From the IMG/VR virus record IMGVR_UViG_3300037153_000207, positions 1 through 21,009 of that record: 21,009 nucleotides of DNA; one strand, 5' to 3'. The stretch is from a virus. Position 1 is the first letter of the stretch, and each line of letters begins with the position of its first letter. The translations under genes were made by a program, and so were the position numbers. This document shows, one piece after another, positions 8,401 to 15,455 of the stretch. The notes below the pieces were generated by a model. It did no database searches. It was not told where the DNA came from and was given only the letters and a program-made list of their open reading frames with translations.

Positions 8401-9313
8401 GGGTGCTTCGATAAGAAATATTACTGGTATTACTTCTGGTCTTGCCCTTACTACTGGTACGCTAACTGCACGAAGGTCTTTGACTGGTATATCTGCTGGC
8501 AAAGCTACTGATGTGGGACAACCTGTTATACGTCGTAGTGTAACTGGAGCCTCTACTGGTATAGCCACTGATGTTGGGAACCCGAGTGTAAGAAAAGCAT
8601 TGGTTGTTGCGTCTGCTGGTAAAGCGATTACGTCTGGGCAGATTTTTGCTAGAAGATCTATTGCTGTCACGGCAGCAGGCGTCGCGACTGTATCAGCTCA
8701 ACTCACTATACGTTCCAGTACCATACCTCCTGTAACGGTTGCTGGCAAAGCCACGACATCTGCTACGATTGGACGTAAGCGACAATTGGTAGCGACTTCA
8801 GTAGGTATTGCTACTGTTGCTGTATCTATAGTGCGCAAGAGAGCACTCGTTGCTACGTGTGTGGGTGTGGCAGCAACAACGGGTGTAATGAGCCATAAGA
8901 TATCGCTTATATCTCTTGGCGCGACAGGTATAGCCACTACCACTACCGCTATCATACAGCGTAAGCGTAATCTTGTAGCTTCTTCTGTTGGTATAGCTTC
9001 CACGTCTACTATTCAAGTTCTCACTAAACGTGCTATAGCAGGTACTTCAAACGGACTGGCAGTAACATCACGGGCACAACTAACGACAGTACGTAGACTT
9101 GTAGGTGTGACTGCTGGTAGAGCGATAGTACATGGTAGGGTGGTAAACGTGGGTCTCATACTCTGGAACGGATCTACTTTTACACTAGCAGGTAGTTATC
9201 CTGTGGTATTATGGGACCAAGCGGAATTTCAAACAGAATATACGGAAGGTGAGACTTTGGACTACGTGGCGTACAGAGACTCCACTGACCAATTCAACCC
9301 AATAGAACCATGA
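5483..9313 (+). CDS. Giant multidomain adhesin with lectin-like (LamG) domains and 20-residue repeats
   Basis: A 1276-residue probable tail fibre or adhesin binding cell-surface glycans. Domains by inspection: residues 1-210, a beta domain with 'VGDMLIVAVSS' and 'SGWTLGG'; about 215-400, a ConA-like beta-sandwich ('NFDDSSIGSQWTSY' to 'GTARFDNLNYVSY'); about 416-642, a LamG/ConA-type lectin fold ('NPVAFYRMDE', 'FTVEGWMRV', 'WHHLVYVWEG', 'QRIYVDGVQW', 'GDLDEIALYG'); about 678-902, a second LamG copy ('SPMLYWRLGE', 'WTVEMWVNP', 'RHHLVWQYEG', 'QRIYVDGVQW', 'GRIDEVAVYP'); 912-1222, about fifteen 20-residue repeats; then a C-terminal cap. There is no signal peptide or TM. The GTG start lies 9 bases after the previous stop with only a weak, distant purine-rich site. 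Its end overlaps the next gene (ATGA). The first 1.2 kb has foreign-looking base composition. The lectin folds are convincing; ligand and position on the virion are inferred. Confidence 0.8.
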   Translation: MAITARTPTTGTAASSAGFTVTLPASTAVGDMLIVAVSSASVNAVATPSGWTLGGNFSAGTNEGLTVFSARYVAGLTLSFTNANGVSVWICNAFYESAGTGLIYLDGNPIGASNSTNNTTVPTGAPVATGNVAGDYEVLIYSWSSSGTITFNASTTKDSANINNGSSIAGAMGHANATLGANATATAWSATLSGNNTRKVGVGWLLMSVPTPTTAIGITDNFDDSSIGSQWTSYTNAGGTVTETTSLAIAPSGTSGAYNGVFSTAAYDLTGKYVYVQFAAFLNSTTGDVASFQAQIDSSNYLEWAQVDNSLYARRNVSGTLTSYGSMALPAPGTYVRIHESGGVVYMMYATNPIGTWTLMGRGPNPIAVTALYIVIQAGCYQAVASPGTARFDNLNYVSYKNLTGSASGLTVSPADTYRTTILADNPVAFYRMDETWPGQPGGDVLLTDSGPNNRWNYINKGYETYGITGALSRGDPAINFNGMSGAYAQTPYQPELNGSGPFTVEGWMRVASWPAVDAPLFSMGNAGTNDAFLHCVVRNGLPYFGFYGDDYAPSGSALSLNVWHHLVYVWEGPGTKVQRIYVDGVQWGTGRTSTNNLNVSSTNGYVARQTSYNLNGDLDEIALYGTALSQAQVTAHYNAASNSPIKLSAKRILRWPYGINTLDTSRGRAGVSGVPYSSVVMQDSPMLYWRLGEITGTTVNDSSGNGRGGTLNTGVLFQANGVLPFDTDGAADLPGTSNAYIQGPYLNVFQGGAAWTVEMWVNPSGIWGPGAAHPMFHCGDAQANNQWLTCECTGPIPELRFYGNDTTGGAPFLQPGRHHLVWQYEGTGTKIQRIYVDGVQWDNRTATANLNVLTGSQTGNGFRVGAGHFQGGAFNGRIDEVAVYPTFLSLTRIQAHYNAGWGVSPSPGISRKRSITALSAGTSSVVVTILKRPSLFGTAVGVATDVGQSSRKVLLGNRLSVGVAVTSGLIDKGASIRNITGITSGLALTTGTLTARRSLTGISAGKATDVGQPVIRRSVTGASTGIATDVGNPSVRKALVVASAGKAITSGQIFARRSIAVTAAGVATVSAQLTIRSSTIPPVTVAGKATTSATIGRKRQLVATSVGIATVAVSIVRKRALVATCVGVAATTGVMSHKISLISLGATGIATTTTAIIQRKRNLVASSVGIASTSTIQVLTKRAIAGTSNGLAVTSRAQLTTVRRLVGVTAGRAIVHGRVVNVGLILWNGSTFTLAGSYPVVLWDQAEFQTEYTEGETLDYVAYRDSTDQFNPIEP
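5486..6715 (+). other. GC-rich, compositionally distinct module
   Basis: From the first codons of the giant adhesin to about residue 411 the DNA is clearly richer in G+C, with third positions mostly C or G (for example 'gcgggcttcacggtcacgct'). The change is strongest in 5486-6100 and milder to 6715, after which the usual A/T-tolerant codon use returns. The left edge coincides with the gene start. The right edge coincides with the junction between the ConA-like domain and the first LamG domain. This is consistent with acquisition of one or two domains from a GC-rich donor. Boundaries were judged by eye. Confidence 0.75.
6728..8188 (+). repeat. Duplicated LamG-like lectin modules
   Basis: Two related modules of about 225 residues (6728-7408 and 7514-8188) share ordered motifs, most clearly 'GTK(V/I)QRIYVDGVQW' followed by T-x-x-NLNV, and C-terminal 'AHYNA'. 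Protein similarity is higher than DNA similarity, so the duplication is not recent or the copies arrived separately. Confidence 0.8.
8216..9148 (+). repeat. Array of about fifteen 20-22-residue repeats in the adhesin shaft
   Basis: Basic pairs (RK, RR, KR or HK) recur at residues near 913, 933, 953, 978, 997, 1017, 1037, 1057, 1077, 1098, 1118, 1138, 1160, 1182 and 1204, giving a period of 20 rising to 22. The unit is roughly (R/K)(R/K)-x-(L/I/V)-x-(G/A/V)-x-S-x-G-(I/K/L/V)-A-(T/V)-x-x-(A/G)-x-(I/V/L)-x. It has two short beta-prone strands split by Gly. DNA copies are diverged. An elongated beta-solenoid or fibrous shaft is a reasonable inference; I do not recognise a named repeat family. Confidence 0.85.
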
Positions 9314-12054
9314 CGAAGCAGCAAGTCGCCAACAATATGCTCAAGGATTTTCCTTGGGATGGTACGGAGCTAGTTGCACCTTTGACGTTGCCTGGTGCTT
9401 TGTTGGCTTCGTCTTATGTTGAACAGAAATGGATTGCCACACCAGCTAATCCTCCAGTTGGCAGCTTGCGGTTGTATCCCAAGGCGGATGGTAAATACTA
9501 CCAGTTAGACTCTGCTGGCAACGAACAGATTATCAGTGGTCAAAGCCAGGCCCAGAATGATACACGTTATTTACAACTAACTGGCGGCACACTAACTGGC
9601 CCACTGACGCTTACTAATCTCGCTGCTCAGAACATTGCTGCGTCTGGAAGTGTAACTGCAGATGGTATAGTCGCCAACACTTACAAGTGGACGCCAGCCA
9701 GTGATGGTGAATCTCTGTACAAAGAGATGCCTGGTAGACTGCGCTTGTCTGGAGCTATGCTAACTGTCGACCAAAACCTAAACGTCGGTAGTTATACACA
9801 GCTTGCTGAAATTGCAACGCCAGTGACTCCCAATACAGGTCAAGTGCGTCTGTATGCAAAGACAGATCACAAGGTGTACATTAGGGACACTACAGGCGTA
9901 GAGACAGACTTGACTTTTATGGGTCTTACACTGGCGGATACTGATGCCAGGTATCCACAGAAGACAGATGTTGATCCTTACCCTCAGTATGTAACAGAGG
10001 TTGAGGGTGATGCTCGTTATGCTTCTAATCCTGGTGGGCCTAGTGGTGGATACCTTACTGTATCTGCTGCCGCTGCTACTTATCTACCATTAGCAGGTGG
10101 GACGCTAACTGGCAATCTACTATTTTCTACTGATAATACCAAAGATATTGGTGATGCTACTCATCGACCGCGTGATTTGGTTCTGGGGCGCAATCTAGTT
10201 ATAAGTGGTTCTGGCCCACGTATTCTAGCAGATTTCAGTTCAGCACCAAACACTAATCGGCTGATGTTCCAAACTAGTGTGGCAGCTAGTGGTTCTTATG
10301 TTGGTATTCTGCCTAGTGCAGATGACCAGGGTAGTGCGATTATCTGCTACGAGGATGCCGTTCCAGCCAACAGCGCCTACGGGATCATGTGGAATGATGG
10401 TACCCAGGTCAACATTGGCACGGGTGCCAGCGGTGCAGGTATCCCGAAGGGTCTATCAATCTGGTCCAGTGGTGAGAAGTGGCGTATTCCAGTTGCTGGT
10501 CATCTACTAGCTGGTGCGAACAGCACCTATGACATTGGTGATAGTGGTGGTACTGGCAAGCCACGTGATCTCTTTGTAGGTCGAGACTTGTTTATGGGTC
10601 GCAACCTGAAAGTTGACGGCTATACCTTATTGGGTAGCGGCATGGCAGCTGGTGCCAATCAGGTTGTCCAGGCATTTGCTGGTGGAAATAGCAGTGGTGA
10701 TCAGGTCGGTTATCACATGTACTCTAAGGCGGGTACATTACAGGCTGAGCTGTGGACCGATGCTGCTGGCGGCACTACACGTCTGAAGTCTAATGGTGTG
10801 CTTGCATTTCACACTGGAGCAGGTAGCACTGGCTTTACAGCTACCAACCAGCGTGTGAGTATTGATGCAGCAGGCGCGATGAATTTTGGTGTTGCCTCAC
10901 CTCCACCGTTTATACGTGCTAACCCTGGAGCAACTTCAGCGTTAGATATCCAGTCGCCTACTAATTATCTGATGCTGCAATCCAAATCTGGAACGCATAT
11001 GACGGGCAATTTGTACTGGGACGGTACGAATTGGCAGCGTTATGATACGGCTGCGGCAGGTAGTTTGTGGATTGCTTCGGGAGGTTTAGGCTACTTCTAT
11101 TCGGTTGCTGCTGGAGCAAATCCTGCAAGTTTATCACAACGTCTTTCTATTGACAATACTGGCGCTCTTATTGCTGCGGGTAACATAACGGGCAGATGGC
11201 TATATACCAGTGATGGCTCCAATGGTGTATTGTACGCAGGAGCTGGTGATCTATACTTGCGCACAGGTTCAGCTGGAAATACTTATCGCTTTGATACTGG
11301 CGCAAATATAGTTGTTGCTGGTGGTGCCACTTTTGGCAATCACGTGATGATATCACAAGCAACAGGAGGCATCGGTTCTGGTGGTGGCAGTGAGGGACAA
11401 CTAGAGTTACAGAATGCTGGTAGTGGTGCGTCCAAGATTGCATTCCATAGAGTAGGTGCATACGCTGCATATCTTGGTCTTGATACTGATAATGTGTGGG
11501 CTGTCGGTGGTTGGAGCATGGGTGCTATTCGTTACCCACTTCACCACGATGGTAATTATCCAGTAAGCCAGAGTGCTAGTGGTAGCACGTTAGTGCAGCG
11601 TACTGTCAACGGCTACATCTACTGTAATTATATCAATTGTACTGCAGACGTCCCTGGTGGCAAGCCAGCTTACGTCTGGGGTGATAATGGTGATGCGTTC
11701 GCACGGAGGTGGCCGATATCAGCAGTCGGCCCCCCTAGTTTATGGAACTGGAGCGGCGGCAACGGTGCTGGCGTTACAGTTCCATACACAGGATATTATA
11801 GAGTTAGTGTCGTGTTGCGATGTGTTGGTGGTAGTAATTGTGGTGATTCACATGGCTGGAACTGGATATATCGCAATGGTGGCGGCATATTTTATTGTGA
11901 TTGGAATGATGCCTTGAATGGTGGAGGTGCTTCTGGTATAGTTTTGTGTAATGCTGGAGATACACTGTCAAGCAATGCTGGTGTAGGCACATCTTTCAGT
12001 GAGTACACATTCTGGGCCACCTTTTGCCCTTCTTCTCAGTACCCTGGTAACTAA
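9310..12054 (+). CDS. Tail fibre protein with C1q-like C-terminal domain
   Basis: A 914-residue phage tail fibre. It carries motifs typical of long fibres: 'PPVGSLRLYPKADGKYYQLD' and its partner 'NTGQVRLYAKTDHKVYIRD' (near 48 and 175); 'YLQLTGGTLTGPLTL' and 'YLPLAGGTLTGNL' (near 87 and 258); and 'TKDIGDATHRPRDLVLGRNL' and 'TYDIGDSGGTGKPRDLFVGR' (near 277 and 406). Near 758-800 is the 'LVQRTVNGYIY' stretch often preceding fibre tips. Residues 808-914 form a Cys-containing beta domain ('VPYTGYYRVSV', 'NCGDSHG', 'NAGDTLSS') resembling C1q/TNF-type jelly rolls, also found on the protein at 16307-17332. No intramolecular chaperone domain is visible. The start overlaps the adhesin stop (ATGA), so the two are likely co-translated. 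The fibre call is strong; the jelly-roll call is inference. Confidence 0.85.
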   Translation: MTKQQVANNMLKDFPWDGTELVAPLTLPGALLASSYVEQKWIATPANPPVGSLRLYPKADGKYYQLDSAGNEQIISGQSQAQNDTRYLQLTGGTLTGPLTLTNLAAQNIAASGSVTADGIVANTYKWTPASDGESLYKEMPGRLRLSGAMLTVDQNLNVGSYTQLAEIATPVTPNTGQVRLYAKTDHKVYIRDTTGVETDLTFMGLTLADTDARYPQKTDVDPYPQYVTEVEGDARYASNPGGPSGGYLTVSAAAATYLPLAGGTLTGNLLFSTDNTKDIGDATHRPRDLVLGRNLVISGSGPRILADFSSAPNTNRLMFQTSVAASGSYVGILPSADDQGSAIICYEDAVPANSAYGIMWNDGTQVNIGTGASGAGIPKGLSIWSSGEKWRIPVAGHLLAGANSTYDIGDSGGTGKPRDLFVGRDLFMGRNLKVDGYTLLGSGMAAGANQVVQAFAGGNSSGDQVGYHMYSKAGTLQAELWTDAAGGTTRLKSNGVLAFHTGAGSTGFTATNQRVSIDAAGAMNFGVASPPPFIRANPGATSALDIQSPTNYLMLQSKSGTHMTGNLYWDGTNWQRYDTAAAGSLWIASGGLGYFYSVAAGANPASLSQRLSIDNTGALIAAGNITGRWLYTSDGSNGVLYAGAGDLYLRTGSAGNTYRFDTGANIVVAGGATFGNHVMISQATGGIGSGGGSEGQLELQNAGSGASKIAFHRVGAYAAYLGLDTDNVWAVGGWSMGAIRYPLHHDGNYPVSQSASGSTLVQRTVNGYIYCNYINCTADVPGGKPAYVWGDNGDAFARRWPISAVGPPSLWNWSGGNGAGVTVPYTGYYRVSVVLRCVGGSNCGDSHGWNWIYRNGGGIFYCDWNDALNGGGASGIVLCNAGDTLSSNAGVGTSFSEYTFWATFCPSSQYPGN
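11731..12051 (+). repeat. Shared C-terminal domain, copy 1
   Basis: This encodes residues 808-914 of the 914-residue fibre. It aligns along its full length with the C-terminus of the protein at 16307-17332 (copy 2 at 17012-17329). Shared blocks are LWN(W/Y), G-NG-x-x-V-x-VPYTGYY, GG-x-NCGD-(S/A)-HG, WND, C-x-AG-T, FS-x-Y and a final QY. Loops between blocks differ, as expected for paralogous receptor-binding tips. Confidence 0.88.
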
Positions 12055-12066
12055 GGAATTAAGACG

Positions 12067-12351
12067 ATGACAATACCTCCAGCTACTTACGGCAAGACGA
12101 CTCCTGGGCTTGCGCCTGGAAATTCTTATGAGGTCAATGCTTCAATTGGTGCTCATCTGCGGTCATTTGTAGATATTAAAGAAACCATTGCACATGATTA
12201 CGATGGCTTATTAGGTGTGGACCTAAAAGCCGAGCCTTACAATATGACACCTGAAGATGAGACTCTTATTAAGTCCGCAATTAGCGACCTGCATACTTCT
12301 TTGGAAGCTGTCAATATGACTTGGATCAATCGTCTAACAGGATTGTGGTAA
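12067..12351 (+). CDS. Small phage protein of unknown function
   Basis: A 94-residue protein I do not recognise. It starts with a Pro/Gly/Thr-rich stretch of about 20 residues ('PPATYGKTTPGLAPGN') and continues with mostly helical sequence: 'IGAHLRSFVDIKETIAHDYDG', then 'MTPEDETLIKSAISDLHTSL' and a final 'MTWINRLTGLW'. No signal peptide, TM segment or catalytic motif is seen. A Shine-Dalgarno-like aaggaa at 12053-12058 precedes the ATG by about eight bases. It lies between the fibre cassette and the baseplate wedge genes and overlaps the next gene (TAATG). A fibre-assembly or tail accessory role would fit the place but is not shown by the sequence. Confidence 0.7.
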   Translation: MTIPPATYGKTTPGLAPGNSYEVNASIGAHLRSFVDIKETIAHDYDGLLGVDLKAEPYNMTPEDETLIKSAISDLHTSLEAVNMTWINRLTGLW

Positions 12352-12686
12352 TGAGGTATATTCCATTACGTACTGTGCGTATTGAAAATGCTCCTGATTT
12401 TGAGTATGCAGAAGCTATACGTACAGTTATTCGCCAACCATTGGATGCTAACAGAGGTGTGAACATTGATGAAATGCGTCGTGGCATTCGCATTCTTGAT
12501 AAACTTGATGCGGCTACAGACATACTCGAACTCGAAGATGCAGACTACGACCACCTCAAAGCCAAGGTAGAGGCGATGCAATGGGGTATGGTGGACCGTA
12601 ATTTGCTACAGTTTATTGATACAGTACTCGGTGCTACAGAAGCAAGTAGCAGCAATGGATTGGTGACGCCTGCTAAGGTGATGTAA
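12351..12686 (+). CDS. Small phage protein of unknown function upstream of gp25-like gene
   Basis: A 111-residue, predominantly helical, acidic protein. Visible segments: 'YIPLRTVRIENAPDFEYAEA', 'VNIDEMRRGIRILDKLDAA', then 'LELEDADYDHLKAKVEAMQW' and 'MVDRNLLQFIDTVLGA'. The shape recalls small helical proteins next to structural genes in many phages, but I cannot name a family. The reading frame is open to an ATG at 12321; I prefer ATG 12351 because it overlaps the previous stop exactly (TAATG), as its neighbours do, and its end overlaps the next gene in the same way. Tight coupling suggests a defined stoichiometry with the baseplate genes. Confidence 0.7.
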   Translation: MRYIPLRTVRIENAPDFEYAEAIRTVIRQPLDANRGVNIDEMRRGIRILDKLDAATDILELEDADYDHLKAKVEAMQWGMVDRNLLQFIDTVLGATEASSSNGLVTPAKVM

Positions 12687-13153
12687 TGCCAGTAACCACG
12701 GTACCAAGGTTTGAAGATCCAGCGTTCTCTATAGACACTCTTAACCCATCTACTGAACCAGTTTGGGGTGTAGCACCACGCCTGAACTTTGAGAACAACG
12801 ATGGGCAGTTGTTTATGTTCAACAATGCCAACGAGTTTGTCTTTGCTAACGAAGCAATGACACTCGAGCAGTTGATCGTAAAGTCAATGATTACTGAGCG
12901 TCTTACATACCATGCTTATGACAAAGAGTTTGGTTCCGATTTCTGGACTATCCTTGGACGTGGGCTAAGTGAACTGGCTGTACAAGCTGTGGCAGAAAGA
13001 TTTACCAGAGAAGCTCTGGGCAATATCAATCTGATACGGTCTATGGACCAGTTTGTTACCAGTGTACGAGGAGACCAATTATATCTTTCATTTCGCGTCA
13101 TAACTGTAACTGGACACGAGAAAGAATTTAGTTTCGCAAGGACCATACGGTGA
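12686..13153 (+). CDS. Baseplate wedge protein, gp25/XkdS-like
   Basis: A 155-residue protein resembling the XkdS (DUF2634)/gp25 group of baseplate wedge proteins. These link the hub and sheath to the wedge and are related in fold to type VI TssE. Supporting pattern: after an N-terminal region with two beta hairpins ('NDGQLFMFNNANEFVFA'), the core reads 'ITERLTYHAYDKEFGSDFWT', an amphipathic helix 'LAVQAVAERFTREALG', and a C-terminal beta meander 'DQLYLSFRVITVTG'. The order XkdS-like, Baseplate J, XkdU-like that follows is the standard order in PBSX-type operons. Both ends overlap neighbours (TAATG at the start, GTGA at the end). Confidence 0.75.
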   Translation: MPVTTVPRFEDPAFSIDTLNPSTEPVWGVAPRLNFENNDGQLFMFNNANEFVFANEAMTLEQLIVKSMITERLTYHAYDKEFGSDFWTILGRGLSELAVQAVAERFTREALGNINLIRSMDQFVTSVRGDQLYLSFRVITVTGHEKEFSFARTIR

Positions 13154-14796
13154 CAACAATTACCTCAGTGTCTCCTTCGCTGTCCCAGGTTGGAGTTGAT
13201 ACAACGTTGGAGATTGCTGGGACTGGATTCTTGACTACCAGCACGGCAAAGCTGGTAAGCCCGGAAGATCCACCTGTCGAATACGCTATGACCAACTTCC
13301 AGTTGGTTACTAGCGAGATGATGCGTGCAACCGTGCAGGCCAACGTAGTCCCAATCGGGTTCTATACCGTTGTGGTTGATAACGGTGGCGAAGACGTAGC
13401 ACAGCTGGATGCAGCATTCAGGATCAGTGTCAATCTGCCTGTAAGACCATTCTTGACAAACAACACAACAGATGTTATCCAGCAGCGTATTATGGACCGC
13501 ATTGGGATAGCACCCAACGGGTTGCCATATGACAAGCGCAAGGGGCAAGTGCCTTGGGATATGACTGCTGCACAGGCACCTGAGTTTGAGAAGATCTACA
13601 AGCGCCTGGATGATCTGTTTCCGCAGGGTTTTGCGCAGTTTATGGGTGGTGCGCTGTTAGACCTGCGTGCTGAAGAGCATGGTATACTGAGGAATATTGC
13701 TAGTTTCTCACGTACTGTAATGGAAGTCACAGCGCCAGTAGGAACTGTCATTCCCAGCGCCATAAGATTTAGCACCACGGCTGTACCCAATACCGCGGAC
13801 AGGCCTCTTGTATTCAATGGCATTGAAACTGCCAATATCATATACAAGAATCCTGTGTCTGGTCTGGTAACAAGCGGTACGGCAACTAGTCTTACAGATA
13901 ATACTGCGGCATTTGTGGTAGATGAGTGGAAAGATTATTATGTCTTGATCACTCTGGGCAAGGGTATTGGACAGTGGCGCAAAGTAATCAATAATAACGC
14001 TAATACCCTGAACGTTTCAGATTGGGATACTGGTAATATACCCAACAATACGTCTACATACAAACTGTTCACGGGTGTAGCAGCACAAGCAGATAGAGCA
14101 GGCAGGGCGAGCAACGTGCTGGCTGGAGCGATCAACAGGTTGGCTGTACCTGTTGCGTTCGTTAGTAAAGTATCTAACCCTGTAGATTCTGTAGATGGTG
14201 TAGATAGAGAATCAGATAGACTGTTCTTGAGCAGGTTCCTGCTGACGGTGCGCCAACGTTCTGCTGGCGGTAACGATACAGACTATCAGATCTGGGCTAG
14301 AGAAACGCCAGGTACTAGTTTGGGTCCAGTCAGTGTGTTGGAAGAGTGGGCTGGATATGGTACCGTCAAAGTAGTTATAGTCAATTCGGACAATACTATT
14401 TCGGATGCAGCTACCGTTAGCAAAGTATACGACTATATCCAGACGCGGAGACCTATCGGTGCGCATGTAACGGTAGAAGCAGCTGTTGGTGTGTTGATTG
14501 AAGCTAATTTTACTTTGACGGTCAAGTCTGGCTTTAGTCTAGTGGCTGTACAGGAAGAAGTTAGACAAGCAATTTCTACTTACCTGAATACTGTACCTGT
14601 TGGTGGCGACGATGGCTTTGTAATGTTCTATCGTGTGCAGCAAGCCGCCATTAATGAAGTCGATGGTATTGATACTTTTAACATGTATTCCACAGGCTAC
14701 GGTATCAGGAGATCGGGAGCTCCTAGCTTCAGTACAGCAGATGTTACGGTAACAGGTACTGAGAAACCAGTTGCAGGGACGGTTACAGCTGCATGA
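13150..14796 (+). CDS. Baseplate J-like protein with N-terminal IPT/TIG domain
   Basis: A 548-residue structural baseplate wedge protein of the Baseplate J family (Mu gp47, XkdT). Residues about 3-95 form an IPT/TIG immunoglobulin-like domain: 'ITSVSPSLSQVGVDTTLEIA', 'GTGF', then 'GFYTVVVDNGGED'. The family core runs from about 105 to the end. It includes 'ERFPQ'-type helices near 155, 'GTVIPSAIRFSTT', the typical acidic/basic run 'VDGVDRESDRLFLSRFLLTV', and 'YQIWARETPGTSLGPVSVLE' followed by 'GYGTVKVVIVNSD' and 'RRPIGAHVTVE'. The GTG start at 13150 overlaps the upstream stop (GTGA), and the C-terminus overlaps the next gene (ATGA). The IPT/TIG addition is unusual for the family and may decorate the wedge exterior. 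The phrase 'ERFPQ-type' is descriptive only; the visible text there is 'RLDDLFPQGFAQF'. Confidence 0.9.
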   Translation: MTTITSVSPSLSQVGVDTTLEIAGTGFLTTSTAKLVSPEDPPVEYAMTNFQLVTSEMMRATVQANVVPIGFYTVVVDNGGEDVAQLDAAFRISVNLPVRPFLTNNTTDVIQQRIMDRIGIAPNGLPYDKRKGQVPWDMTAAQAPEFEKIYKRLDDLFPQGFAQFMGGALLDLRAEEHGILRNIASFSRTVMEVTAPVGTVIPSAIRFSTTAVPNTADRPLVFNGIETANIIYKNPVSGLVTSGTATSLTDNTAAFVVDEWKDYYVLITLGKGIGQWRKVINNNANTLNVSDWDTGNIPNNTSTYKLFTGVAAQADRAGRASNVLAGAINRLAVPVAFVSKVSNPVDSVDGVDRESDRLFLSRFLLTVRQRSAGGNDTDYQIWARETPGTSLGPVSVLEEWAGYGTVKVVIVNSDNTISDAATVSKVYDYIQTRRPIGAHVTVEAAVGVLIEANFTLTVKSGFSLVAVQEEVRQAISTYLNTVPVGGDDGFVMFYRVQQAAINEVDGIDTFNMYSTGYGIRRSGAPSFSTADVTVTGTEKPVAGTVTAA

Positions 14797-15446
14797 GAGA
14801 GAAAGATTTCTACGGTTGGGGCGAGATTCTTATGGAGAATCTGCCCACTTACTGGGAAGAAGACGACTTTATGCAGCAGTTCCTTATGGCTGTAGGGTTT
14901 GAATTCGATCCAGTAGATAGATTCACGCGTTTTATGATAGATGGTGAAATCCAGAAAGCTATCGCACAGCAACTGACTGCCAATCTCGAACCAATGCATT
15001 CGGCATGGTTTGTGCGCACTGCTGATGAGCGGGCAATGGAAATGTGGGAGCAAATGTTCAGTGCGCCCACTGATAGCACTGCGACGCTAGAAGAACGTAG
15101 GGCTAACATCATTGCTAGGATGCAGGGTACCGCCACCCCAACACCAGCGTATGTGCACTCTCAGATTGCTAACTATGCGGATGAGATTGCAGTCATAGAG
15201 TATTTCGATTTGCCGCCCGATGATCTTCGGCGTTATAGTTTTAGCATACGTATCATCAAGCCCAAAGGATTTCCGCCCAACGTCCAGCAAAATATCGATC
15301 TCATGATCAAGCGTATCAAACCATCACATCTGGGCTACTTCATAGAATACAGTGAAGTAACTTGGTTTGGTGATAACACCAATATGTATGATAGAACTTG
15401 GGCAGATCTCGGCAACATAACCTGGGCAGATCTCCGATTTGAGTAA
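14793..15446 (+). CDS. Tail protein, YmfQ/XkdU-like (Mu gp48 group)
   Basis: A 217-residue baseplate protein. It follows Baseplate J directly with an ATGA overlap, the normal place for YmfQ/XkdU/Mu gp48 proteins. The sequence fits: a helical N-terminus ('ILMENLPTYWEEDDFMQQF'), 'AWFVRTADERAMEMWEQMF', the family-typical 'TLEERRANIIARMQG' followed by 'PAYVHSQIANYAD', and late 'IKPSHLGYFIEYSEVTW'. The C-terminus has repeated TW elements: TWFGD, RTWADL, ITWADL. These proteins cap the baseplate wedge and often precede tail-fibre genes; two surface-protein genes do follow here. Confidence 0.82.
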   Translation: MREKDFYGWGEILMENLPTYWEEDDFMQQFLMAVGFEFDPVDRFTRFMIDGEIQKAIAQQLTANLEPMHSAWFVRTADERAMEMWEQMFSAPTDSTATLEERRANIIARMQGTATPTPAYVHSQIANYADEIAVIEYFDLPPDDLRRYSFSIRIIKPKGFPPNVQQNIDLMIKRIKPSHLGYFIEYSEVTWFGDNTNMYDRTWADLGNITWADLRFE

Positions 15447-15455
15447 GGTGAGCAA

